DNA from: MED-G116 sp038147495 | GTDB lineage: Bacteria > Pseudomonadota > Alphaproteobacteria > Puniceispirillales > Puniceispirillaceae | Assembly: GCA_038147495.1 (NCBI GenBank) | Contig: JAYQTT010000012.1 | Coordinates: 1 to 64,000, forward strand | Direction: 5' to 3' | DNA length: 64,000 nt | Shown: positions 29,027-36,912 of the stretch, piece after piece | Numbering within the stretch: the first letter of the stretch is position 1 | Layout of the letters: every line of letters begins with the position of its first letter | Made by a program: the position numbers and the translations under genes | The notes under the pieces: generated by a model | Database searches by the model: none | Seen by the model: the letters and a program-made list of their open reading frames with translations, nothing else | What the model was told of the DNA's origin: nothing

Positions 29027-30523
29027 CTAGAACAGCGTGTCCTGAACGCCTTTATTGTCCTTTGTGTTTTTAGCCGCTTTGGCCTTTGATCCCGCGGCCT
29101 GTTTTCCGGCTTTGGCCTGCGGCGGGTCCGATGCTCCAGTACCAGACGGATCAAGCTGTGCTGACCGGCTGGCATCGGCAAAACGAAGCGTCACCAACGC
29201 GCCTGTCTCGGCATCAATAGAGCGTTTTACCGGCGTGCCAGCGGCATCGGTGACGAGCGCAAAACCACGGTCGAGAACCCGCTCAAAGGAATTGGCCTGA
29301 AGCAATCGCGAGGCACCCTCGAGGGCATGGCTTCGATTGACAATCGACTGATCCATCACCTGCACCAAACGCTCTCCAAGCCGGGATAATTCAGCCCTTA
29401 CCTCAGCCAATCGGCGCTCGGGCGGGCGAATGCGACCGGCCAGCCCGGCCAGCCGCAGTTCCTGTGCGGCAAGGCGTGTTTCAAGCGCACCATTGAGTCC
29501 GGCCACTGCCAGATCAAGCGCCTGTCCGCGCCGATTGATCACTTCCGCCGGATCAAGCAAAGCGCGCCCTGCCGAGCGAAGCAGCGCAGTCGCCGTTTCA
29601 AGACGCTGGGCAATGGCGCGTTGCAAGCGGGCCTGACCCTCACTGATACGGGCCGCAAGCTCTGCCTGAACCGGCACCGCCATCTCGGCGGCAGCGGTTG
29701 GGGTTGGCGCGCGCAAATCCGCGGCATAGTCAATCAATGTTGTATCGGTTTCATGGCCAATCGCGGAAATCACCGGAATGCGGCAATCGGCAACAGCCCG
29801 CACCACCTCTTCTTCGTTAAAGGCCCATAAATCCTCCAACGAGCCACCCCCACGCGCCACAATCAGCACATCTGGACGCGGCAAATCCCCATCGGCTGGC
29901 ATGGCATCAAAGCCCCGAATGGCGGCGGCCACCTGCGGTGCCGCATTCTGTCCCTGAACAAGGGTTCCCCATACCAGAACATGGACGCCAAAACGGTCCC
30001 GCAGTCGATGCAGAATATCGCGGATCACCGCACCAGTCGGGCTTGTGACAACACCAATCACGGCTGGCATCTGCGGGATCGGCTTTTTCAGCTCAGCATC
30101 AAACAGCCCTTCAGCAGCAAGCCGTCGCCGACGCTCTTCGAGCTGGCGAAGCATCGCCCCCTCGCCAGCCACCTCCATCTGGGTGACGACAATCTGGTAT
30201 TTCGATTGACCCGGATAGATCGTCAGCTTTCCCGAACAAATGACCTCCAGACCCTCTTCAGGTTGCACCGCAAGATTGCCAGCCATGGTTTTCCAGCAAA
30301 CCGCCGCAAGCGTGGCGCGATCATCTTTCAGGGTGAAATAGAGGTGGCCGGATGGCGCACGTGTTGGTCGCGAGATTTCTGCACGCACGCGCACATAATC
30401 AAACGCCCCCTCAACGGTTGCCTTGAGCCGTGACGACAATTCACTGATTGACATGAAAGGCGCGTTCGTCTGCTCGTCGCCATTCATGGGCATATCGGAT
30501 GATGTTGGGATCTGGTCTTTCAT
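29027..30523 (-). CDS. xseA: Exodeoxyribonuclease VII large subunit
   Basis: A 498-residue XseA with an N-terminal OB fold (residues about 20-115), the catalytic domain with VIGVVTSPTGAVIRDILHRL near 155 and VLIVARGGGSLEDLWAFN near 235, a coiled region, and a low-complexity lysine/alanine-rich tail. With XseB it degrades single-stranded DNA. ATG 30523 is the first start. xseB is not in the window. It is divergent from purD, with tandem repeats between them. Confidence 0.95.
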   Translation of the reverse strand: MKDQIPTSSDMPMNGDEQTNAPFMSISELSSRLKATVEGAFDYVRVRAEISRPTRAPSGHLYFTLKDDRATLAAVCWKTMAGNLAVQPEEGLEVICSGKLTIYPGQSKYQIVVTQMEVAGEGAMLRQLEERRRRLAAEGLFDAELKKPIPQMPAVIGVVTSPTGAVIRDILHRLRDRFGVHVLVWGTLVQGQNAAPQVAAAIRGFDAMPADGDLPRPDVLIVARGGGSLEDLWAFNEEEVVRAVADCRIPVISAIGHETDTTLIDYAADLRAPTPTAAAEMAVPVQAELAARISEGQARLQRAIAQRLETATALLRSAGRALLDPAEVINRRGQALDLAVAGLNGALETRLAAQELRLAGLAGRIRPPERRLAEVRAELSRLGERLVQVMDQSIVNRSHALEGASRLLQANSFERVLDRGFALVTDAAGTPVKRSIDAETGALVTLRFADASRSAQLDPSGTGASDPPQAKAGKQAAGSKAKAAKNTKDNKGVQDTLF

Positions 30524-30575
30524 AATGCCTCAATATTATGCCATATTGCAGCGCCTGCAAGCTGGCAGTTACAAA

Positions 30576-30614
30576 CATCAAACACAGGCATCAAATACAG
30601 GCATCAAATACAGG
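30576..30614 (+). repeat. Three 13-base tandem repeats before purD
   Basis: Units catcaaacacagg, catcaaatacagg and catcaaatacagg lie head to tail at 30576-30588, 30589-30601 and 30602-30614. Copies 2 and 3 are identical. The AGG of the last unit is placed eight bases before the purD ATG at 30623, so the repeat itself supplies the Shine-Dalgarno core. Copy-number change would alter the leader length. Confidence 0.9.
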
Positions 30615-30622
30615 CGTTGAAA

Positions 30623-31882
30623 ATGAAAATTCTTCTGGTAGGCAGCGGTGGACGCGAACACGCTCTGGCATGGGCCATTTCCGGCTCGGCATTGCTTGAC
30701 GAGCTGGTGATTGCGCCCGGCAGCGATGCCATGTCGAGCCTTGGCAGATGTGTCGATTGCGCGGTTGACGATATTGACGCCATCATGGCACTGGCACAGC
30801 AAATGCCAGCCGATCTGGTGGTCATTGGACCAGAAGTGCCACTCGTCCTTGGACTTGCCGACAAGCTGGAAGCTGCTGGCATTGCCGCCTTTGGCCCTTC
30901 GATGGCGGCGGCACGACTGGAAGGATCAAAGGGCTTTGCCCGGGAAGTCTGTGAACGCCACAACATCCCGCAGGCGAAGTTCGCAATTGTCGATACGATA
31001 GACGCCGCCAATCTCGAGATTGATCAGCTTGGCGGTGTCTGTGTGATCAAGGCTGATGGCCTTGCCGCGGGCAAGGGTGTCGTTGTTGCCGATAGCGCCG
31101 CCGAGGCAAAACAGGCCGCTGCAGAAATGCTTGGCGGACGCTTTGGCGCCGCCAGCAGTGAGATTCTTGTCGAGGAACGGATGGTCGGCCCCGAGGCATC
31201 CCTGTTCGCCCTTGTCGATGGTCCTGATTGCCTGTTCATGGCAAGCGCCCAGGATCACAAACGCGCATTTGACAATGACCAAGGGCCAAACACCGGCGGC
31301 ATGGGCGCGATTTCTCCTGCGCCACGTCTGGATGACGCGCTCCGCGACCGGGTGATGGCCGAGATTGTTGAACCGTTGGCGCGTGGCATGGCAGAGGATG
31401 GCATGCCCTATCGCGGCGTTCTCTATGTAGGCCTGATGCTGACTGTCGATGGTCCGAAGGTAGTCGAATTCAACTGCCGCTTCGGTGATCCGGAAGCACA
31501 GGTGATCCTGCCGCGCCTGAAAACCGATCTGGTAGCCGCAATGATGGCCACTGTCGAGGGCGGCCTTGGCCATTTTTCCATGCGATGGGACACAAGAAGT
31601 GCCGTCACCGTGGTCATGGCGGCACGGGGCTATCCGGGAGATTATGAAAAAGGCAGCGGCATTCGCGGGCTTGATGGAGTGGGCGAGCTTGAAGATACGC
31701 TGGTTTTCCATGCCGGCACGAAAATCTCTGCCGATGGCACTGTAACGGCCAATGGCGGCCGGGTTCTGTCCGTCACCGGCCTTGGCGACACACCAACGGA
31801 TGCCCGTAACGCCGCCTATCGCGCGGTTGACATGATCGACTGGCCGGAAGGCTTTTGCCGAACGGATATCGCCGCACACTAA
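30623..31882 (+). CDS. purD: Phosphoribosylamine-glycine ligase
   Basis: A 419-residue ATP-grasp enzyme of purine synthesis that joins phosphoribosylamine and glycine. It begins MKILLVGSGGREHALAWA and has VVIGPEVPLVLGLADKL near residue 70, KADGLAAGKGVVV near 140 (ATP loop) and EFNCRFGDPEAQVILPRL near 278. A TTG at 30617 is in frame but the ATG at 30623 gives the classic N-terminus. The 3' end overlaps tadA on the opposite strand by four bases. Confidence 0.96.
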   Translation: MKILLVGSGGREHALAWAISGSALLDELVIAPGSDAMSSLGRCVDCAVDDIDAIMALAQQMPADLVVIGPEVPLVLGLADKLEAAGIAAFGPSMAAARLEGSKGFAREVCERHNIPQAKFAIVDTIDAANLEIDQLGGVCVIKADGLAAGKGVVVADSAAEAKQAAAEMLGGRFGAASSEILVEERMVGPEASLFALVDGPDCLFMASAQDHKRAFDNDQGPNTGGMGAISPAPRLDDALRDRVMAEIVEPLARGMAEDGMPYRGVLYVGLMLTVDGPKVVEFNCRFGDPEAQVILPRLKTDLVAAMMATVEGGLGHFSMRWDTRSAVTVVMAARGYPGDYEKGSGIRGLDGVGELEDTLVFHAGTKISADGTVTANGGRVLSVTGLGDTPTDARNAAYRAVDMIDWPEGFCRTDIAAH

Positions 31883-32343
31883 CGGCGACTGGCGAAAAAC
31901 CGGCGTAATTGCTCGCTTGCTGCCTGCTCGGAGAGGCCGCCATAAATTTCCGGGCGGTGATGACAGCTTGGCTGATCAAAAAAGGCAATGCCGGATTCCA
32001 CCGCACCCGCCTTCACGTCATATGCGCCAAAATACAACCGGCGAAGCCGCGCATGCGCAATCGCCCCGGCGCACATTGTGCAAGGCTCGAGTGTTACCCA
32101 TAAATCACAATCTTCGAGACGCGATGTTCCGCGCAGGGCAAGCGCTGCCTCAATCGCCAGAATTTCCGCATGATGCAGAGCATTTTCATCCCGCGACATG
32201 CGATTTTCAGCAATTGAAATGATGTCGCCATCGGGGCCAACCACTGCCGCTGCAACGGGCACCTCTCCTGCCGCCGCCGCTGCATCGGCACGGGCCAAAA
32301 GCTGCTTCATCAGATCACCATTTGCTTTCAGTCTCGCCACCAT
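31879..32343 (-). CDS. tadA: tRNA-specific adenosine deaminase
   Basis: A 154-residue zinc deaminase that makes inosine at position 34 of tRNA-Arg(ACG). The zinc and proton-relay residues are in HHAEILAIEAAL near residue 57 and TLEPCTMCAGAIAHAR near 85, followed by the tRNA-binding YFGAYDVKAGA. ATG 32343 or an internal ATG at 32310 could be used; the family length (about 150) favours the former. It is divergent from the pseudouridine synthase gene. Confidence 0.94.
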   Translation of the reverse strand: MVARLKANGDLMKQLLARADAAAAAGEVPVAAAVVGPDGDIISIAENRMSRDENALHHAEILAIEAALALRGTSRLEDCDLWVTLEPCTMCAGAIAHARLRRLYFGAYDVKAGAVESGIAFFDQPSCHHRPEIYGGLSEQAASEQLRRFFASRR

Positions 32344-32448
32344 AAAACCCTGTTGCCATCATCCCCAGCCGCCACCGCCGGATATTTCCATTCCTTGCAC
32401 AGTCGATTGCAATTTGCAAAGCAACAGGATTGCGATTACACCATCGGA

Positions 32449-33435
32449 ATGAACAAGCCACGCGACATCAACCTCGACAAAGCACCAGCCAGCGAGCGCA
32501 TTGCCAAACGCATTGCCCGCGCCGGACTATGTTCGCGGCGCGATGCCGAGGCACGCATTGCCGAGGGACGTGTCAGCGTCAACGGCAAACAGATCACCAG
32601 CCCGGCGCTCAATGTCACGCCCGCTGACAAGATCATTGTTGATGGCAAACCATTGCCAGCCCGTGAACCAGCGAAATTATGGCGGTATCACAAGCCGCGC
32701 GGCCTTGTCGTCAGCGCCCGTGATGAGAAAAATCGACAGACAATTTTTGACACCCTGCCGGACCACCTGCCACGGATGATAACGGTTGGACGGCTGGACA
32801 TGGATTCCGAGGGTCTTTTGCTGCTGACCAATGACGGTGAACTGGCCCGCCATCTCGAACTTCCCTCAACTGGATGGAGCCGTAAATACAGGGTCCGGGT
32901 TCAGGGGCATGTTAGCGAGCTGGCGCTGGCCAATCTTGCAAACGGGGTGACGATTGACGGCATACGCTATGGGCAGGTTGATGCACGTCTGGACCGGCAG
33001 ATGCCAAGCAACGCCTGGCTGACCGTGGTTATCCGCGAAGGTAAAAATCGCGAGGTAAGACGGATCATGGAACATCTTGGCCACAAGGTTGGCCGCCTGA
33101 TCCGCGTGTCCTATGGCCCGTTCCAGCTTGGCGAGCTTGCCGAAGGTGGTGTCGATCAGGTTAAGCCGCGGGTGCTTGCCGACCAGCTTGGCATCACCGA
33201 CACATCACAGTCGGTGGCCGAAAACGATGGCAGGGCTACTGCCAAGGTCAAGACCAGAAACAAATCCAGAGACATATCCAAAGACAAGTCCAAAGACAGG
33301 GACAGAACGTCAAAAGATCCCGGAGCGCGGCAAAAACAGCGTCGCACCGCACCGGCGAAGCCACAACGAGGACAGGATGCGAATCATCGGCGGTCAACAT
33401 CGCGGAACAAAGCTGGCGGATCTGGCCGGCGATAA
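32449..33435 (+). CDS. RluB/RsuA-family 23S/16S rRNA pseudouridine synthase
   Basis: A 328-residue enzyme with an N-terminal S4 RNA-binding domain (about residues 16-70, IARAGLCSRRDAEARI) and the RsuA-family catalytic motif VGRLDMDSEGLLLLTNDGEL near 107 containing the active aspartate. The order and length fit RluB, which modifies U2605 of 23S rRNA, better than RsuA. The last 75 residues are very rich in Lys, Arg and Ser, a disordered RNA-binding tail. Its 3' end overlaps rsmD by 59 bases in another frame. Confidence 0.88.
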   Translation: MNKPRDINLDKAPASERIAKRIARAGLCSRRDAEARIAEGRVSVNGKQITSPALNVTPADKIIVDGKPLPAREPAKLWRYHKPRGLVVSARDEKNRQTIFDTLPDHLPRMITVGRLDMDSEGLLLLTNDGELARHLELPSTGWSRKYRVRVQGHVSELALANLANGVTIDGIRYGQVDARLDRQMPSNAWLTVVIREGKNREVRRIMEHLGHKVGRLIRVSYGPFQLGELAEGGVDQVKPRVLADQLGITDTSQSVAENDGRATAKVKTRNKSRDISKDKSKDRDRTSKDPGARQKQRRTAPAKPQRGQDANHRRSTSRNKAGGSGRR

Positions 33436-33952
33436 AACACGGCCAACCTCTGACCGTGTACGCGAGTCAATTTTCAACATTCTGGCTGGTGGACGATTTG
33501 GCGCCCCGCTTCATGACAGTGTCGTAATTGACCTGTTTGCCGGTACCGGTGCCATGGGGCTTGAGGCATTGTCTCGCGGTGCAAGGATGGCTGCATTTGT
33601 GGAAAATGACCGCGAGGCCCTTGGTGTCTTGCGGGCCAATATCGACCGGCTAAAACGCGCCGGAGATTGCCGGGTTATCGCCGGGGATGCCACGACCCTT
33701 GCCAGCTGGCGCGGAGATCTGGCAACGCTGGTCTTTGCCGATGCCCCCTATGCCAGCGGTGATGGCTTGCGGGCGATAAACCGGCTGTGCACAATTGGCG
33801 CACTTGCTGATCAGGCCCTGATTGTTATGGAAACCGGCAAGGATGAGACGCCCGACAGCGATTTGCTTGGCGAGGCAGGTCTGGAAATTGTCGATGCACG
33901 GGCCTATGGCAAGGCGATGGTGCATATTCTTGCCAGACAGAGCGGCGTCTAG
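33377..33952 (+). CDS. rsmD: 16S rRNA (guanine-966-N2)-methyltransferase
   Basis: A 191-residue SAM-dependent methyltransferase. It opens MRIIGGQHRGTKL, has TRPTSDRVRESIFNIL near residue 22 and the SAM motif DLFAGTGAMGLEALSRGA near 50. The catalytic motif normally written [ND]PP[YF] reads DAPY (LVFADAPYASGDG, near 120), an unusual first-proline change. ATG 33377 has GGACAGG just upstream and lies inside the 3' end of the pseudouridine synthase gene. Confidence 0.93.
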   Translation: MRIIGGQHRGTKLADLAGDKTRPTSDRVRESIFNILAGGRFGAPLHDSVVIDLFAGTGAMGLEALSRGARMAAFVENDREALGVLRANIDRLKRAGDCRVIAGDATTLASWRGDLATLVFADAPYASGDGLRAINRLCTIGALADQALIVMETGKDETPDSDLLGEAGLEIVDARAYGKAMVHILARQSGV

Positions 33953-35823
33953 CGTCGGCCAAACAATTTTTCAATATCGGCAAGTGAAAGCTGCACCCAT
34001 GTCGGGCGGCCGTGATTGCACTGGCCGGATCGGGGGGTCACTTCCATTTCCCGCAACAGGGCATTCATCTCATCACCATTCAGCGCCCGACCCGCGCGCA
34101 CCGACCCATGACAGGATATTGTCGCCAGCACATGATTTATCCGGTCCTCCAGCGTTGTACTGCCACCGATCTCAACCAACTCCTCGGCAATATCCTCTAC
34201 CAGACGGCGCGTTGCCGGATTGCCAAGCAACGCCGGAACAGACCGCACAATCACGGCACCATCGCCAAACCCCTCAATCTCAAGACCCAGATCGCCGAGC
34301 ATCTCTGCTGCGTTCAACACCGCTTCACGGCGGTCGTCGGCAAGCTCTACGATCTCCGGCAGCAATAATGTCTGCGCGGCAATCGCATCCTCGGCCAAGG
34401 CCGCTTTCATCCGTTCCATGACAAGACGCTCATGCGCTGCATGCTGGTCGATAATGGTCAATCCGGTTTCGGTTTCGGCCACGATATAGGTTTTGTGAAG
34501 CTGGGCTTTTGCCGCGCCAAGTGGGTGCGTGCGCGCCGCCGCTTCAATGTCTTCAGACACCGCCTCAGCGGTTCGGGCCACAGGCGGCGCATCTGTCATC
34601 AGGTTTGATTGCCCCGCAAACGGCGCCTGCATATCGGCGGCAAGGCCGCGCTCCGTCATGTCAGGCAAATCATTTCTGGACGGCGCCAGATAAGATGCCC
34701 GCGGCGGGGCAGCAAAATGGGTTTGCTGCCCGGCAGACATATTGCCAGCAAGGCGGCCTATTGCCTCGCGCCCGCCGTCACCAGTGGCGCGCACCCCGCC
34801 TTCGCGAAGCTGCGACATGATCGCTCCGACAAGAAGTGCGCGCACCCCTGCAGCATCACGAAATCTCACCTCGGCCTTGGCCGGATGAACATTCACGTCC
34901 AAATTCGCCGGTGGCAGGGTCAGGAACAAGGCCGCAATCGGATGCCGCCCCCTTGGCAAGGTGTCGCCATAGCCCGCCCGAATGGCACCAAGCAGCGAGC
35001 GGTCATGAATCGGGCGGCCGTTGACAAACAGATAGATCTGCGCTGGCGTCGGGCGGTTCATTGTCGGTAAACCGATCAACCCCTGAAGGCGAACATCTTC
35101 GCGATGCGCGTCAATCCGCACCGCTTCATCGGCGAAAGTCTGACCGATGATGGCACCAAGCCTGCGCGTTTGGACGGCACGCGCCTGCGCGTCCTCGTCC
35201 GACAGCAAATCATCACCCGCGATAGCTGGCAGATCGATCAATTTCCGGCCATCATTTTCCAGACTGAAAGCCACCCCCGGCCACGCCATAGCGAGGCGCC
35301 TGACAACATCAACGCATTGCCCTTGTTCAGTCCGGTCAGTTTTCAGGAATTTCAGACGTGCCGGAACCGCTTTAAACAATTGTGTCACCGAGATCAGACT
35401 GCCCTTTTGCAGTGCTGCCGGTTCAGCTGTGCCAACCTTACCAGCTCTGACCTCCAGCCGCCACGCATGCGGCATTCCCTCCATCACCGATGTCAGGGTC
35501 AAATTCGAGACCGCCCCGATAGAGGGTAAGGCTTCGCCACGAAAGCCAAGCGAGCCAATATGATCCAGAGAATCGTCCGGCAATTTTGATGTGGCGTGAC
35601 GGCGTATCGCCATCAGCATGTCCTCGGGACTCATCCCGTGGCCATCATCAGCAACCGTCAATTCATCGATACCGCCGCGGCGCAATGTTATAGAGATATG
35701 ACGCGCACCGGCATCAAGGGCGTTCTCAACAAGTTCACGCAAGGCACTGGCGGGGCGTTCAATGACTTCCCCAGCAGCAATCTGGTTTACCAGCCCATCC
35801 GGGAGTTGCCGGATTACGGCCAT
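33949..35823 (-). CDS. mutL: DNA mismatch repair protein MutL (endonuclease type)
   Basis: A 624-residue MutL. The GHKL ATPase domain has ERPASALRELVENALDAGA near residue 24, VADDGHGM near 57 and the LGFRGEALPSI box near 90. A long disordered linker (about 325-430) leads to a C-terminal dimerisation domain with IDQHAAHERLVMER near 456, which matches the DQHA-x2-E-x4-E endonuclease motif, plus the SCHGSVRAG, QCNHGRP and C-terminal FGRR elements. It is therefore expected to nick DNA itself, without MutH. Start ATG 35823; overlaps rsmD tail-to-tail. Confidence 0.96.
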   Translation of the reverse strand: MAVIRQLPDGLVNQIAAGEVIERPASALRELVENALDAGARHISITLRRGGIDELTVADDGHGMSPEDMLMAIRRHATSKLPDDSLDHIGSLGFRGEALPSIGAVSNLTLTSVMEGMPHAWRLEVRAGKVGTAEPAALQKGSLISVTQLFKAVPARLKFLKTDRTEQGQCVDVVRRLAMAWPGVAFSLENDGRKLIDLPAIAGDDLLSDEDAQARAVQTRRLGAIIGQTFADEAVRIDAHREDVRLQGLIGLPTMNRPTPAQIYLFVNGRPIHDRSLLGAIRAGYGDTLPRGRHPIAALFLTLPPANLDVNVHPAKAEVRFRDAAGVRALLVGAIMSQLREGGVRATGDGGREAIGRLAGNMSAGQQTHFAAPPRASYLAPSRNDLPDMTERGLAADMQAPFAGQSNLMTDAPPVARTAEAVSEDIEAAARTHPLGAAKAQLHKTYIVAETETGLTIIDQHAAHERLVMERMKAALAEDAIAAQTLLLPEIVELADDRREAVLNAAEMLGDLGLEIEGFGDGAVIVRSVPALLGNPATRRLVEDIAEELVEIGGSTTLEDRINHVLATISCHGSVRAGRALNGDEMNALLREMEVTPRSGQCNHGRPTWVQLSLADIEKLFGRR

Positions 35824-35833
35824 TACACCCTCA

Positions 35834-36388
35834 CTATTTGATGATCACCGTCTCGCCGCTGGATTGATCCGTGGCAAGGGTTTCACCGTCTGTAGGCAGC
35901 AGGCCTTCCCGCATCGTCCGGCGAAGGCGCTTATCCTCGGCGATCTTGTCCAGCACCGGACCGACATTTGGCAATCCGCCAAACAAGGTCTGGATCGGCA
36001 GGCGCTTTTCAAACTGGATACCGAGTGTTTCCTCATCCACCTTTTCGCGGACATTTTCTTCAATCGAAGCAAAATCAAAAAGCGCGTCATAGCCGGTAGC
36101 CGTTACATTCTCAACGCCAAGGGTCTGACCTGCCAATCTGCGCGCATCAAGCAACGCCGAATCTTCATCGGCGCGGACCTGATCAGGTGTATTGGCGAAC
36201 CCCGGAGGCATCGACAAGGGCGGGCGAACAACAACTTCGAATTCGTCCGGGGCCGATTTTTCAGTTCCGATGGCGCGTCTGAAGTCTGAACAGGCGGCAA
36301 CCGACCCGACCAGAAGAATGAGCACCGCACCCCTGAAAAGGCGCGTCCACACCGCCGATGTTACGTTGGTTTGATCATCAAGGCTCAT
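35834..36388 (-). CDS. DUF3035 lipoprotein
   Basis: A 184-residue protein with a membrane-targeting signal (about residues 17-32) ending in the lipobox GSVAAC, so the mature form should be lipidated at Cys33. The following block FRRAIGTEKSAPDEFEVVVR with a proline-rich PPLSMPPGF identifies the alphaproteobacterial DUF3035 family, whose function is not established. It is made with LspA, the peptidase that would cleave it: its ATG overlaps the lspA stop by four bases. Confidence 0.85.
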   Translation of the reverse strand: MSLDDQTNVTSAVWTRLFRGAVLILLVGSVAACSDFRRAIGTEKSAPDEFEVVVRPPLSMPPGFANTPDQVRADEDSALLDARRLAGQTLGVENVTATGYDALFDFASIEENVREKVDEETLGIQFEKRLPIQTLFGGLPNVGPVLDKIAEDKRLRRTMREGLLPTDGETLATDQSSGETVIIK

Positions 36389-36912
36389 GTGTCGTCTCTC
36401 TCCTGCCCAAAGAGGATGCTATAAATCCAGAACATGGCGCCGACTGAAATAGCCGCATCGGCGACATTGAACGCTGGCCAATGCCATGTTTGAACATATA
36501 CGTCTATAAAATCAACAACTTTGCCAAAACGCAACCGATCTATCGCATTTCCGATGGCCCCGCCAGTGATTAATCCAGCCGCAATATTCTGCCATTTGTC
36601 AAAGCTGTGACTGTTCCAGAAAAACCATCCAGCCACGGCAAAAGCAAGACATGTCAGGCCAATGCGGACGACAAGCCCACCATCTGCCAACATCCCAAAG
36701 CTGATTCCCGGGTTCCAGACCGGCACCAGATTGACAAAGGGTAACACCGGATAGACCTGCGGCGTGGCAAAGATCCAATCAAGCATATATTGCTTGCTCA
36801 CCTGATCAAGCACCAGCACAACAAGTGCAAACACCATTAATCTGCGTGCTGCTGACCCCGTCAGCCTTGCGCCCAGATTTGGCGGTGTATCAGGTGTTCC
36901 CCCATCGATCAT
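36385..36912 (-). CDS. lspA: Lipoprotein signal peptidase (signal peptidase II)
   Basis: A 175-residue four-helix aspartyl protease that removes lipoprotein signal peptides. The catalytic aspartates lie in GGAIGNAIDRLRFGKVVDFI near residue 110 and the conserved VLDQVSKQY near 38. Its first base overlaps the ileS stop. The order ileS-lspA-DUF3035 lipoprotein is a common alphaproteobacterial set. Confidence 0.95.
   Translation of the reverse strand: MIDGGTPDTPPNLGARLTGSAARRLMVFALVVLVLDQVSKQYMLDWIFATPQVYPVLPFVNLVPVWNPGISFGMLADGGLVVRIGLTCLAFAVAGWFFWNSHSFDKWQNIAAGLITGGAIGNAIDRLRFGKVVDFIDVYVQTWHWPAFNVADAAISVGAMFWIYSILFGQERDDT

Noticed and set aside
30576..30614. CRISPR-like array before purD
   Set aside because: The 13-base units are directly adjacent without spacers, so it is a simple tandem repeat.
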